Positions 54,667 through 62,881 of a stretch of 64,000 nucleotides of DNA are shown here, one piece after another; position 1 is the stretch's first letter; the number at the start of each line of letters is the position of its first letter. The stretch is from the NCBI RefSeq assembly GCF_037976825.1, contig NZ_CP150269.1, positions 3,423,501-3,487,500 on the forward strand, in the 5' to 3' direction. This stretch comes from Paenibacillus sp. FSL K6-1330 (GTDB lineage: Bacteria > Bacillota > Bacilli > Paenibacillales > Paenibacillaceae). The position numbers were made by a program, and so were the translations under genes. The notes below the pieces were generated by a model that searched no databases, had not been told where the DNA came from, and worked only from the letters and a program-made list of their open reading frames with translations.

Positions 54667-55176
54667 ATGTATCTTGAACTTCTCATTCTGATCCAAATCG
54701 AAAAATCCCCAAAACACGGTTATGAAATAAAAAAAGAAATACAAAAGGATCTCGGTTATTTAATGGACGTCAATCACAATATGTTATATCCGACATTGCG
54801 AAAGTTTACGGATGAGGGGTTTGTACGCAAACATCGAAATGAGCAGGAAGGCAGACCGAACCAGTATATATATGAAATTACAGAAGCAGGTAGGGGGAAA
54901 ATCGCAAACCTCATTAATGAATTCACCGAAAAAGATGCAAAACATCAAATCGAATTCATGGTAAGAGTGTCCCTGTTCGAGCGTATTTCTCAGGAGGACC
55001 GGATTCGAATATTACATAGGAGAAAGAAGGACTTGGAAGAGCTGCTGTCCGATATCGAGAGAAGACTGGATGAAGGTGGAGACGAGTTATTCCGGGACGA
55101 GGTTCTGCAGTATTCGATCTCCCAGGTTAATGGAGAATTGACGTGGATTGATAAATTGATGCATAGCGTAACCTGA
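54667..55176 (+). CDS. PadR family regulator
   Basis: A 169-residue winged-helix repressor. LELLILIQIEKSPKHGYEIK opens the DNA-binding domain, NHNMLYPTLRKFTDEGFVRK is the recognition helix region, and GRPNQYIYEITEAGRGKI is the wing. The C-terminal half is the helical Vir_act_alpha_C dimerisation domain. It is divergent from the P450 pseudogene with a palindrome between them, so repression of the P450 and itself is likely. AAAGG is the only ribosome-like site before ATG 54667. Confidence 0.9.
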   Translation: MYLELLILIQIEKSPKHGYEIKKEIQKDLGYLMDVNHNMLYPTLRKFTDEGFVRKHRNEQEGRPNQYIYEITEAGRGKIANLINEFTEKDAKHQIEFMVRVSLFERISQEDRIRILHRRKKDLEELLSDIERRLDEGGDELFRDEVLQYSISQVNGELTWIDKLMHSVT

Positions 55177-55243
55177 TGGTGAATACAGCATCCACCAGTT
55201 CTTTGATGAACTTGGCATCAAGCATGACGATTGCTATAGCGCA

Positions 55244-55282
55244 AGTAAAGAAGCCGTGATCTTGCGGCTTCTTTACTTTTTT
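55244..55282 (+). terminator. Terminator downstream of padR
   Basis: Perfect 13-base arms AGTAAAGAAGCCG and CGGCTTCTTTACT followed by TTTTT. Confidence 0.9.
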
Positions 55283-55492
55283 GTACCTTGCTTTTGCCGA
55301 GCGGCATGGCGTTAGTGCCGAAACGATGCCAACCTTAATCAAGTGTATGCTGCACAGCACAGATTCGATGAAGCTGAAGATTCAATCCGCATGGAAGAAG
55401 ATAGCCGCCAAAGTTGAAGGGTAGCGGGCGCAATGGCTCAACGCGTTGGCTGACGCAGCCCGTCGCGGTTGATCAGGATTCTGACGAGTATC

Positions 55493-55514
55493 CGCCTTTT
55501 TAAGGCGTTTTTTT
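55493..55514 (+). terminator. Terminator of unknown ownership
   Basis: Arms CGCCTT and AAGGCG around TTT with a seven-base T tract. No complete gene ends upstream of it, which hints at a lost gene or small RNA. Confidence 0.75.
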
Positions 55515-55641
55515 ATTAGTTCTGGGATTAGAAGTCATCACCAATTGCTTTCATCACATAAAAATCTCCAAATCGTCCGTATATTCTGGACAAAAGAACC
55601 CACAATATGAAGGGCGTATAATAACTTTAGGAGGTACATGA

Positions 55642-56280
55642 ATGGAATTCGAACAATCACAAAATCATCAAAACATGGAAACAGGCATGATTCCACCGCA
55701 AATGAACCATGGCGGTCATGAAATGTTTGATGTCCACGAAGTATTGGCAGGGGCAATCAACACCATGAACACGTATACCATACTGAGCGGGCATGTACAG
55801 GATCCGGAGCTTCGAGATATCCTGCAGCGCCAGAAGCAATTTATGACAGATGAGTACAACATCACCTTAGAGTGCTTTAAATCAGGACAAGATCCATCAA
55901 AGCCAACGCAAAGCTATAAAATGAAGCAGGGCAATGACTTTATTTACGGCATGAAGCCAGGCCAACCGAAAAAACCGATGCAGTCCACAGCTGAGATCAA
56001 CGATGAAACCATCGCACTCAGCATGTTAAACGCAGTGAAATCGGGTGCTACGATGAAAACCAATGCTGCCATGGAATCTACGAATCCGGTCGTGCGCCGC
56101 GTGCTTGCCGATTCCCTTCCCAACTGCATTGAAATGGCTTATGAGATTTCGCTATATCAAAATAAGCATGGCTACTACCAAGTACCACAGCTGCCTCAGC
56201 AAGATATGCAGTACATGCAGAATAGTTACGGCACTGCCCCGATGCAGTCGCAAATGCCTGGAAAAATGGCCCCTCACTAA
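55642..56280 (+). CDS. CotF-like spore coat protein
   Basis: A 212-residue protein of the spore coat CotF family. The central part is a ferritin-like helical pair (VHEVLAGAINTMNTYTILSG and RDILQRQKQFMTDEYNITLE), and a second pair includes DETIALSMLNAVKSGATMKT and RRVLADSLPNCIEMAYEISL. The C-terminus is a Gln/Met/Pro-rich tail with repeated QM. There is no signal peptide, as expected for a coat protein assembled on the forespore from the mother cell. TAGGAGG lies seven bases before ATG 55642. Sporulation control by SigE or SigK is likely but no clear box is assigned. Confidence 0.85.
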   Translation: MEFEQSQNHQNMETGMIPPQMNHGGHEMFDVHEVLAGAINTMNTYTILSGHVQDPELRDILQRQKQFMTDEYNITLECFKSGQDPSKPTQSYKMKQGNDFIYGMKPGQPKKPMQSTAEINDETIALSMLNAVKSGATMKTNAAMESTNPVVRRVLADSLPNCIEMAYEISLYQNKHGYYQVPQLPQQDMQYMQNSYGTAPMQSQMPGKMAPH

Positions 56281-56285
56281 TTACC

Positions 56286-56320
56286 AAAGCGCTTTGTCCG
56301 TATGGACATGGCGCTTTTTT
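56286..56320 (+). terminator. Terminator of the coat protein gene
   Basis: AAAGCGC and GCGCTTT, with an inner TGTCC/GGACA pair around GTAT, followed by a T run. Confidence 0.85.
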
Positions 56321-56380
56321 AATTCTTCCCAAGGGAAGAGTAATACATAAACCTCCACACATTGAATATCAATACATGAG

Positions 56381-56408
56381 AAGTCGCGATTCTTGCGGCT
56401 TTTTTTTG
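56381..56408 (+). terminator. Second terminator-like hairpin
   Basis: AAGTCGC and GCGGCTT, with one mismatch, around GATTCTT and a long T tract. Confidence 0.7.
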
Positions 56409-56625
56409 TGGAGGATCTTCTCACTATGTTAACAACTTTAAATAGTTTATAATGATTAGATAATAGTAGATATTTTAATCTATCAATATTTATAATAGAC
56501 TATAATAATATGGTGAAAAATGACACAGAAAAGGTGTGTTTTCAGGGGACGCCTTGCTTTTTAATGACCTTTTTAGCAGGGACGCCTACTCTTTTTTCAA
56601 ATATATGGGATAAGGAAGGTTTATA

Positions 56626-58125
56626 ATGAGCAACATGGAGAAAAAAACAGATGTAATCTTAATTGGTGCCGGCGTCATGAGCGCAACATTGGGAGCCCTA
56701 CTGAAAGAGTTAGTACCTGAATGGGAGATCAAAGTGTTTGAGAAACTTGCAAGCGCGGGGGAAGAAAGCTCCAATGAATGGAATAATGCGGGGACCGGCC
56801 ACTCCGCATTGTGCGAGCTTAACTATACATCCGAAAAACCTGACGGATCTATCGACATCAGCAAAGCGATCAATATTAACGAACAGTTTCAGGTTTCAAG
56901 ACAGTTCTGGTCTTATCTGGTAAACAGCAATCTGATTCGCAATCCGCAGGACTTTATCATGCCTATTCCTCATATGAGTTTAGTGCAAGGTGAAAAAGAC
57001 GTGGCTTTTTTGAAAAAACGTTTTGAAGCGCTGTCAAACAACCCGCTCTTTCAAGGGATGGAATATTCCGAGGATCCGGATCAGCTGAAGGAATGGATTC
57101 CGCTTATTATGGAAGGGCGGACAACGAATGAGCCGTTTGCGGCAACCAAAATCGACTCCGGGACGGACATAAACTTTGGCGCTTTAACGCGCATGCTGTT
57201 TGACTACTTGAAGAGCAAAGGCACCGAGATTAACTACAAGCATAGCGTCAAGGGTATTAAACGTACACAAGATGGTTCGTGGAAAGTGAAAGTGCATGAT
57301 ATCCAGCAGGGTAAAACCGAGTATCATACGGCCAAGTTCGTCTTTATCGGCGGAGGAGGCGGAAGTCTGCATTTGTTGCAAAAAACCGGTATTCCTGAGT
57401 CAAAACATATCGGAGGATTCCCGGTAAGCGGACTATTCATGGTGTGTAAGAATCCGGAAGTGGTAGCGCAGCATCATGCCAAAGTATACGGAAAAGCCAA
57501 GGTTGGCGCCCCTCCGATGTCGGTTCCCCACCTGGATACAAGATATATTGACAACCAAAAAGCATTGCTCTTTGGTCCGTTTGCCGGCTTCTCGCCCAAG
57601 TTCTTAAAAACGGGATCGAATTTTGATTTGATAAGCTCCGTCAAACCGAATAATCTTGTTACCATGCTTGCCGCTGGAGTAAAAGAGATGGCATTGACCA
57701 AATACTTGATCCAGCAAGTGATGCTTTCGAATGAAAAACGCATGGAAGAATTACGCGAGTTTATTCCTAACGCCAAAAGCGAGGATTGGGAAATCGTCGT
57801 GGCGGGCCAACGCGTACAAGTGATTAAGGATACTCCTAAGGGGAAAGGAACGCTTCAATTTGGGACGGAAGTGGTTAGTGCCGCAGATGGCTCGGTCGCT
57901 GCCTTGCTCGGTGCTTCCCCTGGCGCTTCGACAGCCGTTCACGTTATGCTTGAAGTATTAGAGAAATGCTTCCCGCAACAGATGAAAGAGTGGGAGCCGA
58001 AAATAAAAGAAATGATTCCTTCTTACGGCATATCCCTTGCGAACAACCCAGCCCTATTCGAGGAAATTCAAGAATCAACTGCGCAAGCGCTAGGTTTAAG
58101 CTTAAAAGAACTCGTGTACAGCTAA
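56626..58125 (+). CDS. mqo: Malate:quinone oxidoreductase
   Basis: A 499-residue peripheral membrane flavoenzyme that oxidises malate to oxaloacetate and passes electrons to the quinone pool. The FAD motif is [20 protein letters not shown] near residue 9, [19 protein letters not shown] is the family signature at about 50-70, and the C-terminal part has [20 protein letters not shown]. The length is that of type 1 Mqo. It starts at ATG 56626, with GGAAGG about seven bases upstream. It is a single gene with its own terminator. Confidence 0.96.
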   Translation: MSNMEKKTDVILIGAGVMSATLGALLKELVPEWEIKVFEKLASAGEESSNEWNNAGTGHSALCELNYTSEKPDGSIDISKAININEQFQVSRQFWSYLVNSNLIRNPQDFIMPIPHMSLVQGEKDVAFLKKRFEALSNNPLFQGMEYSEDPDQLKEWIPLIMEGRTTNEPFAATKIDSGTDINFGALTRMLFDYLKSKGTEINYKHSVKGIKRTQDGSWKVKVHDIQQGKTEYHTAKFVFIGGGGGSLHLLQKTGIPESKHIGGFPVSGLFMVCKNPEVVAQHHAKVYGKAKVGAPPMSVPHLDTRYIDNQKALLFGPFAGFSPKFLKTGSNFDLISSVKPNNLVTMLAAGVKEMALTKYLIQQVMLSNEKRMEELREFIPNAKSEDWEIVVAGQRVQVIKDTPKGKGTLQFGTEVVSAADGSVAALLGASPGASTAVHVMLEVLEKCFPQQMKEWEPKIKEMIPSYGISLANNPALFEEIQESTAQALGLSLKELVYS

Positions 58126-58231
58126 TACTAGACAGGTAAAAGCGGCAATTAAAAGACACATCGCGCTGTTACTGGATAATGCACTAATAAGGGTAATTCC
58201 ATATACGTATCGGCCAAATGGCCAAAGATCC

Positions 58232-58260
58232 AAGCGGTTCATTCATTGAACCGCTTTTTT
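58232..58260 (+). terminator. Terminator of mqo
   Basis: Perfect ten-base arms AAGCGGTTCA and TGAACCGCTT around TTCAT with a T run. Confidence 0.92.
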
Positions 58261-58404
58261 ATGTTATTTAACTGTCAGGACATCACAGATAACAATATTT
58301 CGGATAATATTGAAAGTTTGCAGGATATTATGAATTGGCTAAGCCTCTTATAATAAAGTAAAGAAATTGATAACACTTACATAACGATCATAGGAGGCTT
58401 ATCC

Positions 58405-59421
58405 ATGAAAATTACCCGGCATCCGGAAAATCCGATCGTAGTGCCTGGACTCTACGACTGGAGAAAGGTGACGGTATTCAATCCGGCGGTCATTATCGAT
58501 AACGGAAAATTCTATATGATTGAACGGACGGCAGGCTCCCTGACTCCCTGTAAAAACTACCTGGGACTCCTGGAGAGCACGGACGGTGTGCATTTCACCC
58601 ATGTGTTGGACGAGCCCGTCGTAACGCCGGACCAGCTGGGATTCCCCTACGGCAGCATTCAGGATCCGCGGATCGTCAAGATCGACGACACCTTTTATTT
58701 GAACTATGCTTTGCGCCCATGCGCCATGAACTATTACCCGACGGGAGCTGGCATCCCTGAACGCTCGATTCCCGAGTATCCGGACGGCTGGGGAGATGAG
58801 GAAGGCCACTGGCTGACGCGCTCCGGGATATTGACCTCCAAGGATCTCATTCACTGGGAATACCTATGCGATACGACGCCGCTTGATATCAATGACCGCG
58901 ACAACATTCTGTTTCCGGAGAAAATCAACGGCAAGTATGTGCTGCTTCGCAGACCGGAAGAATATGTAGGGGAGGAATATGGAACGGAAAAAGCAGCCAT
59001 GTGGATCAGCTACTCCGACGACTTGGTGCATTGGGACGAGCCCAAGCTGCTGGCAAAAGCCGAAAACAACGACTGGGAGTACAAAAAAATCGGCGGCTCG
59101 ACGCCTCCGGTACGAACAGACAAGGGATGGCTGGTGCTTTACCACGGCGTAGACCAAGATACGGTGTATCGCGTAGGGGCCTTGCTGCTGGATCTGGAAA
59201 ATCCGGAAAAAATCATCGCCAGAACCCGCCGGTTCATTATGGAGCCGGAGACGTACTATGAGAAGTTCGGCTATCAGATTCCGAACGTCGTTTTCCCGAC
59301 AGGGAATGTAGTCAAGGACGGGCTTCTCTATATCTATTATGGCGTGACGGATACGGCGATCGCGCTCGCAACGGTTCCTTTGGATGAGTTGGTAGATTAT
59401 ATTTTGAACGAACCGCAATAA
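58405..59421 (+). CDS. GH130 family glycoside phosphorylase
   Basis: A 338-residue five-bladed beta-propeller enzyme of the GH130 group, which phosphorolyses beta-mannosides (beta-1,2- or beta-1,4-linked) to give mannose 1-phosphate. The N-terminal RHPENPIVVPG and FNPAVIIDNGKFYMIER are family blocks, and Asp87 in GSIQDPRIVKIDD is the likely proton donor. GGSTPPVRTDKGWLVLYHGV is the phosphate-binding region. It lacks a signal peptide, so it works on imported oligosaccharides. TAGGAGG precedes ATG 58405. A terminator separates it from the ABC transporter that follows, but the two are probably one pathway. Confidence 0.88.
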   Translation: MKITRHPENPIVVPGLYDWRKVTVFNPAVIIDNGKFYMIERTAGSLTPCKNYLGLLESTDGVHFTHVLDEPVVTPDQLGFPYGSIQDPRIVKIDDTFYLNYALRPCAMNYYPTGAGIPERSIPEYPDGWGDEEGHWLTRSGILTSKDLIHWEYLCDTTPLDINDRDNILFPEKINGKYVLLRRPEEYVGEEYGTEKAAMWISYSDDLVHWDEPKLLAKAENNDWEYKKIGGSTPPVRTDKGWLVLYHGVDQDTVYRVGALLLDLENPEKIIARTRRFIMEPETYYEKFGYQIPNVVFPTGNVVKDGLLYIYYGVTDTAIALATVPLDELVDYILNEPQ

Positions 59422-59430
59422 CGAAGGGTT

Positions 59431-59473
59431 AAGGCGTGGCAGAGTTAAAACTGGTTTCTCTGCCACGCTTTCT
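59431..59473 (+). terminator. Terminator of the GH130 gene
   Basis: AAGGCGTGGCAGAG and CTCTGCCACGCTT pair around a 13-base loop, followed by TCT. The stem is long and stable but the T tract is weak. Confidence 0.8.
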
Positions 59474-59605
59474 ATAGAACCTAACATGTAAGCGATACCA
59501 TTAATTCGGAAATTTGTAAAGTTTATGTCAACAATATTGACGCTTATCAACAGAATTGTGCATTATATAAATTCCACCTATTCAAAATGACTTGAAAAAA
59601 TTAGA

Positions 59606-59683
59606 TGAAATCGTTTTTTTAATGGATATTGGGATTTAAAGTCCGCTTGTATAATTAATATATCTTATATTGTTAAATATAAG
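59606..59683 (+). promoter_or_regulatory. Control region of the second sugar ABC operon
   Basis: TGAAATCGTTTTTT at 59606-59619 matches the cre consensus at 12 of 14 positions. A perfect dyad CTTATATT-GTTA-AATATAAG lies at 59664-59683, about 40 bases before the start codon. Either could bind a repressor. The region from 59474 to 59721 has no gene. Confidence 0.4.
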
Positions 59684-59721
59684 AACATAATATGTAACAT
59701 ATAAAGAGAGGGGTATAACAA

Positions 59722-61017
59722 ATGAAAATGTCTAAGAAGCTTAGAACGATGCTGCTGACCGGAACAGCTGCGCTGCTGCTCATGTCAACCGTCGCCTGCG
59801 GCTCCGGAGAGAAAGATGCTGCAGAACCGGAAAAGGTTACCTTGAACATCATGCATCCATGGACATCGCCGAACGTGGATAACGAGGTGTACAAAGAGCG
59901 GATCGCTGAGTTCGAAAAACAGCATCCTGACATCATCATCAAACAGGACGGGGTAGCGGCAACCGAATATAAAACGAAGCTGCGCACGCTGGCTGCTGCC
60001 AACAACTTGTCGGATATCAATGTAGTATGGCCTGGTGCCGACCTGGCTCCTCTGGTTGCCGGGGATTTGCTGATGCCGCTGGATGACCTGATGGACAACT
60101 GGAAGGATATTTTGCCGGAGGACGCATTGGCCGGATTTAACCAGAACGGCAGTCAATTCGCCGTGCCGACCAAACAAACCTTCGTGGACATTATTTATTA
60201 CAATAAAGAGATGTTCGCCGGGGTCGGTTATGACCAATTTCCGGCTACCTACGACGAATTCATCGATGCGGTGAAAAAGCTGAAGGAAGCCGGCATTACG
60301 CCGATCTCTTTGGGCAACAAAGAGAAATGGCCGCTTCAATCGTCCTTCTTGTCGATTATCGGGGACCGTTACGCAGGCAGTGACTTCTTGCAGAAAATTT
60401 TGAACAAGGAAGCCAAATTTACCGATCCCGAATACGTGAAAGCGATTGCCGTCATCGACGAACTGTCCAAGCTGGGAGCATTCAATACGGATGCGAACAA
60501 CATGGATTCCGTGCAAGGGCAGGACTACTTCATTCAAGGCAAGGCAGCCATGCATATCTCTTCTTCTACCGTTGACGGAAGAATCCGTATCAACAACGAG
60601 GAAGGGGACAAATTCGGCATTGCGCTCTTTCCGAGCGTCCCTGGAGGCTCCGGCGATCCGGTGAAAAGCGCGGGCGTCGTTCAGTACGGCATCGCCATTA
60701 AAAAAGGATTGAGCGATGAAAAGAAAGCGGCTGCCGAGGAATTCATCAAGTTTTTTGTCAATGAGGACTTATACAAAGATCTGATCAGTAAAGGCGTTGT
60801 CGTACCGGCCAACGTTGAAATTCCTGAAGATGCGAGTCCGTATCTCAAGGAAATGCTGGAGTTGACCAATAAAGGTACGGCACCGGTGTTCGACAGTGTC
60901 ATTCCGACGCAAGTTACCGACGTCATGCAGAACGGATTGCAGGCTCTGACGATTGGCAGAGGTACGCCGGAGGAGCTCGCCCAAGAGGTGCAGGAAGCTT
61001 TCGACAGCATGAAGTAA
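59722..61017 (+). CDS. Extracellular sugar-binding lipoprotein (family 1)
   Basis: A 431-residue lipoprotein that captures sugar for the ABC system downstream. The signal peptide ends in the lipobox MSTVACG (Cys near residue 26). The mature protein begins with a KVTLNIMHPW strand, and the body is a typical family 1 (MsmE/UgpB-like) fold with KKLKEAGITPISLGNKEKWP and the C-terminal GTPEELAQEVQEAFDSM. GAGAGGGG precedes the ATG. A hairpin at 61057-61084 lies between it and the permeases, which would give more binding protein than membrane subunit. Confidence 0.93.
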   Translation: MKMSKKLRTMLLTGTAALLLMSTVACGSGEKDAAEPEKVTLNIMHPWTSPNVDNEVYKERIAEFEKQHPDIIIKQDGVAATEYKTKLRTLAAANNLSDINVVWPGADLAPLVAGDLLMPLDDLMDNWKDILPEDALAGFNQNGSQFAVPTKQTFVDIIYYNKEMFAGVGYDQFPATYDEFIDAVKKLKEAGITPISLGNKEKWPLQSSFLSIIGDRYAGSDFLQKILNKEAKFTDPEYVKAIAVIDELSKLGAFNTDANNMDSVQGQDYFIQGKAAMHISSSTVDGRIRINNEEGDKFGIALFPSVPGGSGDPVKSAGVVQYGIAIKKGLSDEKKAAAEEFIKFFVNEDLYKDLISKGVVVPANVEIPEDASPYLKEMLELTNKGTAPVFDSVIPTQVTDVMQNGLQALTIGRGTPEELAQEVQEAFDSMK

Positions 61018-61056
61018 GCGCGACGGATTTCCCTAAGTCAAGATCATGATGGCACA

Positions 61057-61084
61057 AAGAAAAACCCGGCAGCGGGTTTTTCTT
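61057..61084 (+). terminator. Intra-operon terminator after the binding protein
   Basis: AAGAAAAACCCG and CGGGTTTTTCTT form a perfect hairpin with a GCAG loop. Partial read-through would lower permease expression. Confidence 0.75.
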
Positions 61085-61114
61085 ATTAAAGGCAGAAAGA
61101 AAGGAGTTACGCCA

Positions 61115-61987
61115 ATGCATACGCTTAAGCATACGAAATGGGCTATTTTCTTGGGCTTGGCGCCAGCACTCATTATCTATATATGTATTGCCATATTTCC
61201 CATCGGCTTATCGGTTTATTATTCATTAATGAACTGGGACGGAATCACGCCCATGCGTTTTATCGGGCTGGACAATTTCGTAGATATTTTCAAAGATGAT
61301 ATTTTTTGGCTGTCCGTTAAGAACAACATCATTATCATGTTTACCGGGATAGCGGGTCAGATTCCGCTTGGCCTGCTGCTGGCCCTGCTGCTGAATCGAG
61401 GACTCAAGGGCTCCAGCTTCTTCCGGACCATCGGATTCCTGCCGGTCGTCATTTCATCGGTTATGGTATCCCTGATCTGGGGCATGGTGTACAACACGGA
61501 ATACGGGATGCTGAATAACCTGCTCGGCGTTCTGGGTCTTGAGAGCTGGCAGCAAAATTGGCTGGGGGATCCGTTCTGGTCCATGATCTCCATCAGCATC
61601 GCTTATATATGGCAAAACTGCGGCTTATATATGATCATTCTATTGGCCGCACTGCAGAATATACCCGATGAAGTCAATGAGGCGGCTGCCCTGGACGGGG
61701 CGACCGGACTAAGCCGGATCATGCGGATTACGATCCCGATGATCCGAGGAACATTGCTCGTGTCCGTTGTCTACAGCATCAGCAATTCGTTCCGCGTGTT
61801 CGATCTGATCCAGATCATGACGGGCGGCGGACCGGCACATGCGACGGAGGTTATGACCGTCTATATGTACAACAACTCGTTTATGAATATGAGATTCGGC
61901 TACGGCAGTGCAGTGTCCGTATTGATTCTGCTGTTTAGCCTTATCGTCATCACGATCGTAAATCGATTGGCGAGAGAAAAGGAATAG
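61115..61987 (+). CDS. Sugar ABC transporter permease (MalF/UgpA type)
   Basis: A 290-residue inner-membrane subunit with six predicted helices. KWAIFLGLAPALIIYICIAI is TM1, and the EAA loop reads EVNEAAALDGATGLSRIMRI. The end of the protein, with LIQIMTGGGPAHATEVMTVY, is typical of UgpA/MsmF-type proteins. ATG 61115 is preferred (AAAGGAGTT seven bases upstream) to ATG 61046, which lies in the terminator hairpin region. The next permease starts 16 bases later. Confidence 0.94.
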   Translation: MHTLKHTKWAIFLGLAPALIIYICIAIFPIGLSVYYSLMNWDGITPMRFIGLDNFVDIFKDDIFWLSVKNNIIIMFTGIAGQIPLGLLLALLLNRGLKGSSFFRTIGFLPVVISSVMVSLIWGMVYNTEYGMLNNLLGVLGLESWQQNWLGDPFWSMISISIAYIWQNCGLYMIILLAALQNIPDEVNEAAALDGATGLSRIMRITIPMIRGTLLVSVVYSISNSFRVFDLIQIMTGGGPAHATEVMTVYMYNNSFMNMRFGYGSAVSVLILLFSLIVITIVNRLAREKE

Positions 61988-62003
61988 AAGGGAGAGGGAG
62001 GAG

Positions 62004-62834
62004 ATGTACAGACAAACGAAATGGTTCCATTTATCGGCATACACTTTTTTGGGCATATTCGCTATTATTAATATAATCCCTTTCTTTTGGATGATCGTAG
62101 ATTCGTTCAAAACCGAGCAGGAATATGCGGCGAACCCGTTCTCCATACCGACCGAGCTGCAGTTCTCCAATTACGCGAAGGCATGGGAAGTGGCGAATAT
62201 GGATACCTACTTCCTTAACAGCATCATCGTAACGGTCGTATCGTTGGTTGTGACGGTCCTTCTTGGATCGCTTGCGGCGTACTTCTTGGCAAGGTTCAAT
62301 TTTAAGCTGCGCGGTGCAACTTACGCGATATTTCTGCTGGGCATGGTCGTTCCGATTCATGCGACCTTGATTCCGATTTTCTTGATCATGCGGAATCTGC
62401 ATTTGCTGGATACCCACTTATCGCTGATTCTTCCATACACGGCGTTCCATTTGTCCTTGACGATCTTTATCCTGGAGGGTTTCATGAGAGGGTTTCCAAA
62501 GGATTTGGAGGAGTCGGGCGTCATGGACGGCGCGGGCGTATTCAAGATTTTCTGGTCGATCATATTACCGATCACGCGTCCGGCGATTTCAACCGTCGTG
62601 ATCTTGAACTTTATCTATAATTGGAACGAGTACTTGTTCGCACTCGTCTTGATCAGTTCATCGTCGCTGAAAACATTGCCGCTTGGGCTTGCCAACTTTG
62701 TCGGCATTGAGACGGCCAGCCTTACGCTGCAAATGGCTGCGTTGACGATCGCGCTTATACCGATCATTATATTTTACCTGCTCCTGCAAAAGCAGCTCGT
62801 TAACGGCATGACGGCAGGCGCAGTTAAAGGTTAA
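62004..62834 (+). CDS. Sugar ABC transporter permease (MalG/UgpE type)
   Basis: A 276-residue partner permease with six helices. The EAA loop is DLEESGVMDGAGVFKIFWSI, and the C-terminus KQLVNGMTAGAVKG is the standard ending of the MalG family. GGGAGAGGGAGGAG precedes ATG 62004. As in the other transporter in this window, no ATPase subunit gene is present, so a shared MsmX-like ATPase encoded elsewhere is likely. Confidence 0.94.
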   Translation: MYRQTKWFHLSAYTFLGIFAIINIIPFFWMIVDSFKTEQEYAANPFSIPTELQFSNYAKAWEVANMDTYFLNSIIVTVVSLVVTVLLGSLAAYFLARFNFKLRGATYAIFLLGMVVPIHATLIPIFLIMRNLHLLDTHLSLILPYTAFHLSLTIFILEGFMRGFPKDLEESGVMDGAGVFKIFWSIILPITRPAISTVVILNFIYNWNEYLFALVLISSSSLKTLPLGLANFVGIETASLTLQMAALTIALIPIIIFYLLLQKQLVNGMTAGAVKG

Positions 62835-62881
62835 TCCGGTTTCAGCTCAATATCATGAAGACATCGAAAGAGGGAATGGAC

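Larger units (their letters stand above)
55177..55641 (+). other. Non-coding region with two terminators
   Basis: No credible gene is seen. It holds the PadR terminator at 55244-55282 and a second terminator at 55493-55514. Between them several short stretches look protein-like in different frames but are broken by stops, so this may be a decayed gene. A TATAAT at about 55619 and TAGGAGG before 55642 serve the coat protein gene. Confidence 0.5.
56281..56625 (+). other. Non-coding region before mqo
   Basis: Two terminators lie at 56286-56320 and 56381-56408. The middle is strongly A+T rich and holds the mqo promoter. A direct repeat AGGGGACGCCT (56544-56554) and AGGGACGCCT (56578-56587) sits in the presumed mqo leader; its role is unknown. 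Confidence 0.5.

Noticed and set aside
55127..55360. A 77-codon minus-strand ORF after padR
   Set aside because: It crosses the padR terminator hairpin and has no ribosome site.
56286..56295. AAAGCGCTTT as a CcpA site
   Set aside because: It is the 5' arm of an intrinsic terminator after the coat protein gene, and no start codon lies close downstream.
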